Positions 21,194 through 33,860 of a stretch of DNA of 64,000 nucleotides are shown here, in pieces. The stretch comes from Polyporus tsugae (lineage: Eukaryota; Basidiomycota; Agaricomycetes; Polyporales; Polyporaceae), in contig JAHRBS010000001.1 in the NCBI GenBank assembly GCA_024305745.1, forward strand, positions 2,542,001 through 2,606,000, written 5' to 3'. Made by a program: the position numbers and the translations under genes. Position 1 is the first letter of the stretch; each line of letters opens with the position of its first letter. The notes beneath the pieces were generated by a model, which worked only from the letters and a program-made list of their open reading frames with translations, was not told the DNA's origin and did no database searches.

Positions 21194-22334
21194 TCGGTTT
21201 CCTGTTGACAGAACAGCCCGGCCGTGTATCAAGTCACGACCTACTTGCACCAAGCACCGACCGAAACTGCACACACCGCGCCTCCAATGACGTCAGCGAG
21301 GTCCCTCGCCACGCTGCATCCAAAATGACAGGGGACAAAACTTCGCCCGAAGACGACGCACTCCGAGCGTTCTTCGAGACAATTTTGCAACCGCGGCTCT
21401 ACGAAGACGCCCTCAGATGGCGACGCGGGGTAGATTCTCACGAGGCGCACTCACAAGACCCACGGGTCTCTGATGACCGGGTACGTGTCGCCCTCTAACG
21501 GCCGACATTACACATTGCTCATAGCCCTCTAGGCACCACCGGAGTTCCCCCAGAAAACTACCATCCTTCCGTTTTCGCGTCGCGTCAGCACGTACATGCG
21601 GACACACAGCAAGGAGGTACACGTCCTGCAGGCACAGATACCCCATCCCGCACCGTACGCCTGTGAAATCATGTACGCGGCATAATCGCCTGCGCACCTC
21701 CCATGTATCATCCAGCATCTATTATGTAGTATCTTCCTTTCTCTTTGCGTGCACGTCACTTCAACGAACGGCCGAGCCGACACGCAGGATCGTCCGGTAG
21801 CTTCCGTGCATGATGATTTTCGTGATAATAATGGCCGGAAGGCGGTAGATAGCGAGGCCCCGCGGGTAGTCACAACGGTGCACGTGGAGGCACTGGTCGG
21901 TATATGCGCGATACCACGGGATTCTTGACGAGCCACGACCTCGATGTATGCATAGTAGGCGTGTAATGTAGTAGTGTCGTTATCTACAGGACGTAAGTAA
22001 GTCCAAACATAAAAGTCCTCAGGGAGCAGCAGCCTACAACCCGAACAAGCTCCCAGTGTCCCGTCATTTCGTGCGGCTATGGTATGGTGATGGTACGTAC
22101 AGTATATATATCCAGTCCGAGAGGTATGCGACGGCGGAACAGGAACAGGAACAGATGATCCAAGGTAGCGGCGTGATTGAACAAACAAGCGTCAAGAGTC
22201 TCCGCAAAAAAAGAAAACACGTGGATTCCAATGTCCATCTCGAGTCGTCAAAATTCATCAAGCCAAAAAAAAAAAAAACAGACACCCACAAAATGGGGCT
22301 ACATACGAAGTTCAAAAAGTCTGTCTGTTCGTGC
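21194..22334. other. 1.1-kb intergenic region upstream of the glyoxal oxidase 3' end
   Basis: No gene can be supported. It contains an A13 homopolymer at about 22265-22278 and mixed open frames on both strands with no family features. It probably includes the 3' UTRs of both neighbours. Confidence 0.4.
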
Positions 22335-24863
22335 TCAGAGAACCGAAAATATGGTGAGGGAGGCAAGCGCTGTGAGGAGAAGCGCCGCGAAGGAGGACAC
22401 GGAGTCGCGCAGACTGCCCGCGTAATTCTTGTGTCCTCCCGGAGAGACGTTGTTGCCAGAGCCGTCCGAGTGGGTGCCCGCGCCAGACGCGATCGCGGAT
22501 GACGGGAGGGTCGCGACGTCCAATGTGGGCTGCTGGCCGATCTTGCCGTTGCCGATCATGACCTGGACACCCACGGAGGGTACGCCGTTGACGACGACGA
22601 AGGCCACTGGTAGTCAGCCACGGACGTTAGCTCAGTTCGACAAGGGAGTCTGAACGGGCACTTACGAGCAGGGCCAGGCGGGAAGGTCGCCGGGTTTGGC
22701 GGCATCTGGCTGACGTGTAGAGTAGCACTGTCGTCGCCGTTGCCCGTGTACGTCGATCCGAGCTGAAGCATCCTCTGACCCATGTTCTAGAAAGTGATAT
22801 CCGATGAGCTCGTATTTGATTCAGAGCTAACAGACTACAACGCGCGAACGTACCATGGTGTGGGTGGAGAACCCGGTACGCACGATGACAACTTGGGTGT
22901 TCTTGACGTTGTTGACATCGCCGAACAAGTCATCCTTCGTCAACGTCACGTTGAAGTAATCCCCACCATACGAGAGCGAGCTGAGGAGGCCCTTGGGCTC
23001 TGGGCGCCTCTGGTTGTAGTACGACGGATAGAAATACTCGACACGGTACTCGGTCGGGAACTTGACGTTATCAACGGCGTAGTCCGCATGAGGGTTCGAG
23101 CCGGAAACCAAGACAGAACCTAATCAAGAACGTCATCGGTCTCTGAAAACACGTATGTGCGTCTCTACGAACCATCGGGGAGGAGCGTTGCGCTCGAGTG
23201 GTACATCCGCGGGACAGTGCTGGGGGACAGACCGTCACGGGACCACCTCTTGCCCTGGGGAGCGCTGGGGTCGTACATGATGGGCATGAGGACCGGGTTG
23301 TCGGCATACGACTCGTTGACGGCCCAGTTCTCAGTGCCGTATCCAGCTGTGCCGGTCTCGGCGCCGTTGAGCATGATGATCTTGCCGTTTGGCAGAAGGA
23401 TCAGGTTGCCCATCGAGCGGCCCTCCGGGAGCGGGTCGTCCTCCTCGTACGCCGGCGACACGTCTGGGGTGAGGCGCACGCACGAATTTGACGCGTTGTA
23501 CTGCGCGATGTCCCAGTTGGTTACCCATCTGTTGCGCGTTACTCCATCTGCTCGATTGCATGCCCAGAAAGAGATTGACTCACTGTGTGGACTGCAGGTT
23601 GGAGCCACCGCAGAACAGGATTGTGGCCGTGTAGTTGTTGTCCGGAGTCAACGCAAGCATGGCAGTTCCGCCGCTCGCAGGGTACACACGGACGGCATCG
23701 AGCATGTCATCGAGGGGCGTCTCCTTCTGCGTCCTGTAGTCCAGCAACGTTGTCTTCCAATTTGACTGCATGAGGAGCTTGCCTGAGGGAAGCATCCATG
23801 TTAGGGGGTACAGGTTCACCGGAAGGGTGGTAGAGAGGATGTCGGAGGGGACGGGTTGCTGGTTGGGTTGTGGAGGGAAGATTTCCCACGTCGGGTTGTC
23901 TTGGGCAGCCGCGTTCACATAGCCTCCATATAAGCAACCTCCGAGCTAATGTTTGAATGAGCCGGCAGTCTATTTGGCGTATATATATCAGACTTACGAT
24001 GATTGCAGAACCGTCGTCGAGCGTCTCGCTAGTGGGAGGACAATGTCAGCTACAGCGACTGGACGCAGTCAACTGGGAACTTACACGGTGGGGTACCATC
24101 GCCGTGTCGACATGTCGCCGACTAGAGTCCATTCGCAGCTCGAGTCGTCACAAGGGTTGAGCAACCTGTTGTGCCAGCAGCCGCGTCAAAAGAAGTTCTC
24201 CACTACGCAGTTAGCGATGCAGCCGTACCGGACTCTGTGTGTAAATATGCGCGTTAACCATGCATTATCGTGTCTCTATGATATTGCGGACGTACGATTT
24301 CCCTCCGTCCGGATCATCATATATCCCTCCACCCAGCTGGCTGTCAGCCTGAACACCACCAGGCCCCACGGCCTGGTTTCCACCGACGTTCAGCCACGTC
24401 CCATTGCCGAGCGCCGTGCCTCCCGCACAGAACGAGTTGGTCACAACGTCCATCGCGCGACCGCTGTTGTTGCTGATGGAGTATTCTGCGATAGATGTTC
24501 CACCAACTATATGCGCACTGCGGGGTAGTAGACACTCACCCGAAGCCCATGCTGGGTGACCATTAATCTTGGCGGGGTTGTTCTCCACCTTGTCCACGAT
24601 GTACACTTTGTCTGCCGTCCCCAGAAACAACTGCAGACCACCAGCGTCAGACCTGCGCGGTCCAACCGCATCACATAGTGGAGTGGGGTGGTACACACCT
24701 GTTGTGCACTGACGATACTGTCCCCAACGATCTTGAACTGACCGAGTGGGGCCTGGTTTGTGCTTGGCTGACCGGGCGAGTTCACAGTCTGGGCGTAAGC
24801 GGAAGCGAAGAGAGAAATTGCCGCCGCCAGGGCGCGGACGTTCGTCCTGTGCGCACGAACCAT
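22335..24863 (-). CDS. glyoxal oxidase (copper radical oxidase, AA5_1), secreted and GPI-anchored
   Basis: This extracellular copper radical oxidase oxidises aldehydes such as glyoxal to acids and yields H2O2, which feeds ligninolytic peroxidases. The start at 24861..24863 opens a signal peptide (RALAAAISLFASAYA). Active-site elements are all visible: the Cys of NSFCAGGTALGNG for the Tyr-Cys cofactor, Tyr in RRWYPTVETLDDGSA, Tyr-His in VPRMYHSSATLLPDGS, and the later His in RTGFSTHTMNMGQRML. The C-terminus has a Ser/Gly-rich stretch then a hydrophobic tail (AALLLTALASLTIFSVL), as in GPI-anchored proteins. It has about ten exons, one of only 6 nt (24229..24234), needed to give GKSVRLLNPCDD. 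Stop at 22335. Confidence 0.95.
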
Positions 24864-27800
24864 CACAAGACAGCAGGACGTCCCCCGCAGACAGTAGCCA
24901 GGGGAGGATGGAGGGGATGGGGCGGGCAGGGGGAAGTAATAAAGAAAGGGCTATATACGCCGTCGGCCGGTCTCAATGGGACAGGGAGGTTCGCGCCGGG
25001 CGATCCTCGATGAGACGTCGAACCGCGATCGGATACTGCTCGCGCCCCTGCTGCAGGTCATGGAATCTGGATGGCCTAATATCGTTCGGCGCGAGATTGA
25101 TTCGGTTGACATGTCAGCGGTGCCGGTCACACAACCTTTCCCCCAACCACCCGGATGGTCCGTCACTTGCGTTTTGCGCCTCCGCCCGCAGTGCCTCCAG
25201 CGGGGCGCGCGTGCTGCATACCTCCGAAATGTGTCGGTGCGCCTGCTGGACGTGGCGTAGGAGACGCTGTGCAGCGAACGCTCGGCTCGGGCTGCGCCCT
25301 GGAAGGACCAGAAAATGGAGGTCCTCCTGTTCGCTGCAATACGGGGCTGCTTCCAATTTAGCATTGTTCAGTGGCTTGAACCTATGAGGGACCCGAACAT
25401 CACCCGATTGCCCAAGCCTGATTGATTGCATGCAGTGAAACGGGAGGAACCGTCCGTGGGTCAGTGTGTTGTTGTCGCCGGAGGCAAGAGGACAGGCGGC
25501 CAAGAAGAAGAGAGTGCGGACTTGTCCCCCCGAGGCGCCAAGAAAACGTTTTCACAGCCAGCGGCACTCGAATGCTTGTTTTCTTGCACACCGCCCATCA
25601 GGCACTTCGACCGCCACTGACATGTACTAGCAGCCCTCCCACTTTCTGCCATCTGTCATACTTCTCTAGCTCTGGGAATCAATTACTACACAGTACGTTA
25701 CACCCCTATGGTCACCAGGAGTCTGCCCTGCGGCCGGAGTCGATGCCATCTCAACCGCCCACAGACCCTTCTGTGATTCAATTACCTTCTCGGATGTGTA
25801 TGAGTACACGCTCTCAAACTCATCCGGCGGTTAGAAGCCGCAACGTGCTTGAAATGCCCGTTTTCTGCACACGTCCATTAACAGCCCGCCCCCGTCTTCC
25901 AGCAAGACCTCCGTCAAGGACGGAGTCTGGGTGTCCGCTGACACACCGGCACGCACACTGCACCGGTAGCTATAACAGACCTCACCAAGCAACGAGCAGC
26001 TTGAATGACTCCATCGGCGAACGCACGCATAGCATAGAGTCGGTGAGTCCATTTCTGCTGCAGCTGGACCTCGACGCGAACTACATTAGACGTCTCTCGG
26101 ATGCACTTACAGGGAGCTCGAAAATCATCTGCACTGCGAATGGCGCAACTATTCCACCCTAGACCTACGCCTCCTATCTAGCATATGTTAGTCTCGAAAT
26201 CCTAAGCTCCGCCGTCGGTCACAAACCACCGTGATTTTGAGACGACAACCCACCACGCCATAGTCGACGACGCATTCTGCACCTCAGTACTGCCATACGC
26301 CACCGGTGAGCGTCATAATCCACTTATTAAGATCGCGCCGGCGGATATACTGTGCTTATATGACTCCTGTGTGCACTCTTTCGCCGGCAGAGCTATGAAT
26401 ACACGTTCAAGTCGACGTCATTCTATAGCTACAGTTGGGGTACTCTCCCCGTGCTCTCAGGCGCTTCAACGGGCATGCCGCACCCACCTCACGCAACACA
26501 GGCGATGATATTCGAAGGGTGCAGGGCCATGGCAGAAGACTGGACAACCCTGCTGTGCACGGTTTGGCAACTTTACCTCACCTCCTGCCCTCGTTCACGA
26601 CAAGCACCCCATTTCTGTGCGTTTTCTGTGGCGATACTTGGCGGCCGACTTAGAGTCAAGTAGGAAGCTTATGTGTGTTCATCACGTTCGAACTCGGTTT
26701 AGACACATTTCAGTCCCTCATTCCGTCCCCCCTATACCCGTCATCCGGTTCAGTTCCAGTGCTTCTGCCCAAACTGCCAGCCCTCCTGGAACCCTCGCTC
26801 GCTTTGCTTATCATTGTGCCGACCCCTCGATTCCCTTGACTTGACGACTTCCAGGGATTGCGGCCAACCATGGACTGAAGTCTTGCATCTCGCGGTTCCA
26901 TGTCTAGCACCTATGAATGCTGGAGTCTCGAAGTAGGAGTCCGGCTTCCCGCGGACCGCGCTTTTCTCGACATATCGCCGGATGCGGTACCCTACATCGT
27001 TGGACGATCCGCACACGGCTCTGTAAGGTACGGCAACGGTGTGTCGTGTATCGTTTGCTCAGGTTTCGACGTCCAGGTGAGGTTCTCTTCGAATCGTTTG
27101 CCCTGAGCTCTGGTCGAAGAATTCCACAAATTGCGATTTTCAATGCTAAATTTGCGAAGCGAGATGCAATCGTTTTCAGTTCATATTCACTGTACATGTC
27201 ATTGAGCAGATAGTTTGCGCTTCCCTCCCCATACAGAATAACTATCATAGTAGTTGGGCTGTATCGAGTTGGCCATGTCGTCCCATGTCCCTTTTATAAT
27301 AGCACCATTCTCGCACCATTACAACCCATGTCTTACCTTCCCCAACAACGTATGTTACAACTGTCTTACCATGAGGAGTTTGGGAAAACGAGGCCCCCAA
27401 GTCGCTGGATGTGAATATACTCAGGTGCTTTCCGGTCTTCAATCGACTTTCCGACCCGAGGTGTCGTCACTCCGAGCGACCGTTAACATTTGTAACCCCA
27501 TCTAAACGCCCTCCGGATCCCCACTCAGCTCGCAATGACCAATTGCAATGACAGCAGGGAACGTGCCAGTACGACGGTGGTGCTTCTCCACTCGACGCCG
27601 TTATCCGGCTGGCACGCATGGCCATGGTCGCCTCCCTTCCATACGTAAAACTTCCGAAGTACTTCGGTGCTCGGAAAACGAAACGCCATGAATTCTCTAA
27701 GCACAGGAATAAGGAATTCTGAGCATGGGGCTTCCAAGTTGAGGCCGACTCAGAAAAGGCGCCTAGGGCAGCAGCCGAGCAGCGAAGGACGGGTGCCCTT

Positions 27801-28774
27801 GGACCTTGGTTACCGGACAGGCACGTCCGAGCAGCGGCACACAGCTCTCCTGCCAGTGACACCGGCATGACGTAGGTTGCTTCCAACCGAACGTTTCGCA
27901 GCGACAAACGGACAGAGTCGTCCTGAGCGTACGTGTCACCGTCGGTACCACGGGTCGGTCATCCGTCGCAAGCCGGAGACGTTTTGCGCGCATGTCCTTG
28001 GAAAACGGGCTCTACTTACCGGAAGCACCCCCTCGGATTAAACCGAAGGCTGAATGTTGCATACCAGCGCCGCCCGTACTCCGCACGGCTGATGGCCGAT
28101 TTGATATCCACTGCGGGTACGCGCTCACTTCGAGACGCAGGACTTGGATCCAGCCAATGCGGCAAGGTGGATGCAAGGGTCCTCATATGCGAAAACAGGG
28201 ATGCTCCTGACTGCAGCTGGATCCGCGCGGTGCACTACCTCATAATTGACGAGCGGCTTACCTAAACAAACGAGCACGACAACTCGCGCGTACGCTCGAG
28301 AACGTCGCCGGAGAGGCGGTTGGATAGATGTGCCAGCGTCGCTTCTGGAACACCGACCGGATTACTGTACTCTAGAGGCATGTCGGAGCATACGTCGGGG
28401 CATTGCTGACAGAGCACCACGTTCGCGCCGGACAACGGCCCACACACAGCTGGTGCGCCCTTTGGTAACGGTACAAAGTTACCAATGGACTCGCGTGTGG
28501 TTCGTCGATAGTACCGGTGACATGAGTCTAAAGGAGACGTCAGGAGTTGTAGACGACGTATACGTACTAGGGTATATTGATTGGAAGCGAGTGCGAACGG
28601 GCGGAAGCGCACAGCATGACATCATGGAGCCATTGGTCAACTCGGGCTGAGCGGACAGGAATGCTTGGTGGCGTTCATGTCCACCGACTCAGCACCAGCC
28701 AAAGCCGAAACTTATATCCCACAAACAGCCCCACTCCTTCCCGCCTTTGTCCTTCCAACCCACCGCAAGCCACA
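24864..28774. other. 3.9-kb gene-poor region
   Basis: No frame shows a recognisable domain or a consistent exon chain. The longest frame (plus, 25422..26162) is Pro/Ser/Arg-rich and lacks family features. The first part must hold the glyoxal oxidase promoter and the last part the HSP20 promoter. Decayed repeats are possible, but I see no terminal repeats or transposase fragments. Confidence 0.45.
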
Positions 28775-31046
28775 ATGCCTTTGGCTAGCCATCCATCACC
28801 ATCCCCATCCGCGTCCTCACATCCACCCATCCCTCTAGAGCCCTCCTCCTCCTCCTCATTGTCCGTATCGTCTCTCAGCAGCAGCGAAACATCGTCTAGT
28901 TCAGAGTGCGAGGGGCTTGCCTCTCCGCTCCGGCGACTATCCCTTAGCGACGAGTACCACTCCCCGCTGCGGACACGCCCCGGAGCCGAGTCGTTTTTGC
29001 CATTCGTGTCTCAAGAACGTCCAGACAGCATCAGAAAAGCAACGCAACAGTTCATGATGGACAAGCAGCATCGTCAAGAGCAGAGACGCATGTGTAGGGA
29101 CATCGATATAACCCTGAGTAGAGAAGGTGAGCCTTCCCACACCACCGTGGTGATACTCTGGGGCCGTGGGGTGGGCCCGGGGATCAGGTCAGACGACGGC
29201 TGTATTCCGACTATGTAGCGTGCGCTCTCTCGAGGCGGTCGCCTGATCGGCTTCGATGACAAAGGTGGCCGGGCGCACCCGAGGGAGGGGATGCTGGAGA
29301 TGTCTGAATCGCGATGCTCTGGAGGAGCACATCGGAGAGGTTGGGGTGGACTGGGCGGTGGGAGAGAGAGCGCGGCCGATTGCCTTTTGGCTTTGACTTT
29401 GACTTCTTATCAGGCCACTTGCCGATGTCGCGTCCGAGAGTCCGGCGGGTGACCGGCAGGGGTGTCCATGCGGAGGCGACGCACTTCCCAATCATATTTG
29501 CCGACGAGTGCTCCTCATCTGATCTCCGTCACTGATCTATTGACCACTCCCTCCTCCGCAGATCCCTCTCTCCCTTTTTCCCCTTCTGCCCGCCCCACCC
29601 TCCTCCACAGGACGTCCTCGTACTCGAGACGACACGCTTCCTTTGACACCCCCAGAGAGGTCCCTCTGCCGTACATGAACCACTGTCAATCCCCGTACAG
29701 TGCATCCACCTCCACCGCTCAAGCCCAGGCCTCCGCTGTCGCGCACGATGACTCCGAACCTGCTCCCCGCCTCTCTCGTTTAAGCTGTCTTGCACCTGAC
29801 CCTCGCACAGACACCTCAAGGCCGGTTTTCGGCGACCATACGCCAGGCTCGTCTTCGGATAGTGCCCCGTCATCGTTGTCCTCTCCACCAACGTCCTTGT
29901 CCACCGGTGGTGACTCGAAAGCCAACCGGGGCTCCATTCCTGACTTTATGGACGTAACGGAGTCGTCAGCAACCAGTATGCATTTCCCTCCTTCGTGCTC
30001 CGGGCAACATCCCCGTCCACAGTCACCAAGGATACCTTCGTCCTCATCAAACCCGCTTCCATTATTTTCTCGACCCTTCTCATCGCCAGACGCGTCAAGA
30101 CCCATACACTCTCCACGACCCATACGACCGTCTGGGGCGCCTGATCGTGGGTCGACAGCGAGTCTGCCCTTACCAGCGGACACGCCGTATCACACGCTCC
30201 CGCCCTTTCCTGACGGGACGATTCAGGAAGACCAGGAGATGCGCTCAGCTGCGCCGTCGCGCCCCAGCTCAAGCCGCCCAACGACTGGAGCATATCAAGC
30301 GTCGACGTCATCGATACCGTCATCATCGTCCTGGCAAACTCAACGGTCGCCATCACTCTCGTCTGATTTGGAGCAGGAGGAGTTTATGGCCCTTGTTGCC
30401 AACCGTATCCTGGACAGAACTTACTCATCTGTCGCCCGTGTCGCTAGCGACGGGCCCTCCTCAATATCCGACCGCCCCCTTCCTCCGCCCGCACCTCCGA
30501 TGGTGCTCACACCGCCCCCGCTACCGAGCCAAGACTGGGGCCCGACAGCGCCTTACAAGCCGTTCCTCGCACATGCGCCCGCGCCTCAGGATAGCTACAT
30601 TGCGGTGGACACGAAGCCGACTGAATATCGCCTAGTGGTTCGCTTACCTGGCTTTAGACGGGATGCGATGTGAGTACATGACCTCGTCATGTGTATATAT
30701 GCCTAATAGAACGGCAACGCTGATGGTCCTTTTTGCTGCGCCAATCAGTACCGTCTCGACACGCAAGCGGCGCATTCTACATGTTGTCGCAGACTCGTGG
30801 GAGCCTAATGGCGGTGAGTTCCTTGCTCCTCTCCCTTCACGCCCGCGCGCTAAAGAGCGGACTCTGTTTGTTTTATCCTTCTACCGAACGCTGTCGCTTG
30901 GCTACGCCATGGTTGTAGGCCACTTCGAGCAGCGGATCTCTTTTGGGTACGATGCGCTCCTCGCCCAAGTGCGTGCCGAGTTCGATGGCGAACACCTGCA
31001 AGTGATCGTCCCCAGAAGAACGACGTATCTTCCTGCGCGCGAATGA
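28775..31046 (+). CDS. HSP20/alpha-crystallin-like protein with long disordered N-terminus
   Basis: Exons 28775..about 29125, 29460..about 30667 and two or three short 3' exons join in frame. Exon 1 begins MPLASHPSPSPSASSH. The first roughly 500 residues are Ser/Pro-rich and predicted disordered (SSSSSLSVSSLSSSETSSSS). The C-terminal about 90 residues match the alpha-crystallin domain: YIAVDTKPTEYRLVVRLPGF, RRDAI, TVSTRKRRILHVVADSWEP, HFEQRISFGYDALLAQVRA and EFDGEHLQVIVPRR. These are the strands of a small heat-shock chaperone fold, but the IxI-type C-terminal extension is absent (it ends TTYLPARE). Such HSP20-like proteins with long N-terminal regions are common in basidiomycetes. The chaperone role is inferred from the domain. 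Confidence 0.82.
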
Positions 31047-33860
31047 TAGGCGTCTCGGGGCCCGGTCCTGGCTTCCTGCCTGCCTTCTTCTGCCGTGTCT
31101 TCCGGTGCTTCCCTTTCCCACATAAGGTGCCTCCCCAAGTCGCCCCTGTTGCAGCAAAAATCGTCCGAGTACACGGGCATCGGCGCGGCGACAGACGTGC
31201 TTGCAGGAATGGCGACGGGCAGACTTCCAGGACACGGGGACGCGCAGGGCAAACATATCCCCAAGTAATTATCCCATCATGACGCATATTCCCTATCACG
31301 ATGAGTATCACCCACCGCGCGATGCGGCCTAATCAGTCCCATATCGTTTTAACTACCATTGCTCGCTCCCTGTATCGCATACCTTCACTCGCCAGATTCA
31401 TCTATCGTTGTCTATCCCCCCCCGTCCCGCACCCTGCCGTCCCCAGTGTCCCCTACCTGCAGACCCGGTTCACTCTCTCCGCGGTACCTCCCCATATCCG
31501 CCATCGCTCATCGCCATCGCACGAAATTCTTGACGCATAACTCAAACACTGCCCTTCCGTCACCTTCCCCCCATGTTCGGTGACGGTTTGCCATTTCCTC
31601 GCATCGCCGCATCCGGCGCGGTCCCTTCCACACCCGTCCCTCTCATATTCCCCGCATGCCATGGTTGCATTGTACGTACTGCTTGCATTTGCTCTGTCAG
31701 CATCGCTGTTATCCCAATCCCTTGCATGACTCTCGGCTGCAACGTGCACATCAAACGTGTGGCCGGCCGGCCACCTCTTCCGGATCCAGGATATCGCCCG
31801 TGCGGAGCGCCGATAACCGACATACCGGTTCTGGATGACGATTTCGCCGATATCCGTGGCGAGCCGCCCTCGACGCTCCCTTACGCGCGGATGGCCGTGG
31901 TGCCCTCAGCCCGCGCGGTTCTCGCGCAGTGGTCCAGTGATACTGTGGCCGAGGATGGAGCTCCACCGCATGGCATTCTTCAGGTCGTCATGGGGCCGTG
32001 GCCACCGGAGGGGTTTCGCGTCTTGGGACCCGCAGGTCGGCGTTGCGAAGGTCCGTGGTAAACACCTGGAGGGCAATTTCCCCATAGGTGGAAAAGGGCA
32101 CTCCCAGATACGAGGATGCACGGTCAGAGGATCCCCAGGGTCGAAGGCGACATCGGCGACCTGCGAACATGGCGTCTGCGACATCCACCCCCATCTCCAT
32201 CTCCATCCCTTCCTTCAGTTCGGTTCAGTTCAGATCCTTCCGCCCCTCGTTTCCTCTCTCTCATCTCATCTATCGTATCTATTTGCGCGTCGCGCCCCGG
32301 TCGACATCCTCAGCATTTGCACGCGTCACTTCCACATCCAGTCCGTCCTCCATTGTACTATACCTTCACCGCAACGCAGAGTGTAGCCTCTGCTTAGATG
32401 ATTGTCACCGAGCTGTCGATACTTACTCACATACACCACTGTCGGTCCCACTATCACGTTGTATACTCCATGCTTCGGCTCATAAGTTCAGAAGAGTCGC
32501 CCTCCGTCCGATCCTCACCTGGACATGCTGCCAGCGGGCACGCGCGCACCTACACATGCATATCTGTACATCCTGTTCTAATCGTACCTTCCTTGTAATG
32601 GCCGCCGTGCCGCTGCTGCTGCTGCACTAAACCTGTTTTATCAGTTTGCTTTACATTTGCATCTGGCTCGGTCGTCCCCGTCGTACATACAGTTCTAAGT
32701 TTCGTCTATGCCTCTGTATACGTACATGCCGCCAGTGCCAACTCCTACTAGCTATATATGTATGTTGAGCCCTGTCGCTGCACATGTCGTGTTCTCTCTC
32801 CGTCGATACCACGTACGCGATTTGCCTTTCGCTGTCCCCGTTCGAACTCACATATCCATACTTTCCAATAAACGATAATGTATCCATCCTACCGGACTTT
32901 CTATGTAGACTTTCCCGCCTGCCATAAACATCCACACACCTCCCATCTCCCATCCCGGAACCTTGCCAGACCACGCGTATGCATAATTATTCCTCTAAAC
33001 TTGTATCACCGCTTGGAACACCACCTCCAAAAACGAGCAAGCTCAGGCGCGACCCACGACTCACACGGGTGACGGGGATGCGGCTTATGGAACGCTTGCG
33101 AGACAGGTGGTACGCTATTACGACGCCCGGTGGGGTGTGGTTTACGTACCACCATAGGCCGTGACGCGGTGGGATAGGCACGGGGGTGTGGCATGTTGCA
33201 ACGCTCCAGTTCGGTTCCGGGCTTCCATTGCACAACCCTGACGGCGACGGCACCCAGGTTCAATGTTCACGGAGCACGAAACACGCGTCTCCGCGTCGAC
33301 GTCGGTCCAGCGGCTCCCAGCGCGGCGATTCGCGAGGGCTATCGGAGCAGCATTCGGTGACCTTCAGCTTCGAATTCCCCCAAGGCCTAGGGTTTCGGAA
33401 GCGTCTGAGTTGAACGTTGAGGTCTGGGTACTGCGGTGCGGCCACGATTTGCTGCGAATGACGAATGCCGAGGAGCTCGGTCAAGGAAGTATTCAGTAGC
33501 CTTATACACAGTCCGAGTCGCTGCTCAGTCGGACCGCCCATGATAAGTAACTGTATCATCCGCGCCGCCGCATGGCACACGCAATGAATGAGGCACAGCG
33601 CTTGCAATTGCACGCTTCAACCTTCAGGCCTTCAGGCCTCAAGCTCGAGGCTAGCGCATCGTGAAGGGGGACAGGGACGATTGGCGGCCGTACGGACGGT
33701 GACAGTGTGCTGCGTGCACTGCATAGTCATACCCGTGTGTCGTGTGCGCCGCCCGAAAGCCGCAAGGAGGCTCCGACCAAGGAGACTCGGCAAGTGAATG
33801 CGGGCGTCCAAACTCGAACTCGCGCCGAAACCCTACATACTACGGCTGCGGCAGGTGCCT
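31047..33860. other. 2.8-kb region without recognised genes between convergent HSP20-like and AFG1 genes
   Basis: No frame shows a known domain. A plus frame at 31573..32061 gives 162 residues with no conserved features. The region includes pyrimidine-rich stretches (about 31420-31560 and 32180-32270) and a GCTGCTGCTGCTGC run near 32610. It is long for two 3' UTRs, so a noncoding RNA or an unrecognised gene remains possible. Confidence 0.4.

Noticed and set aside
25422..26162. 246-residue plus-strand frame in the gene-poor region
   Set aside because: It has low-complexity composition, no recognised family, and no sign of codon structure.
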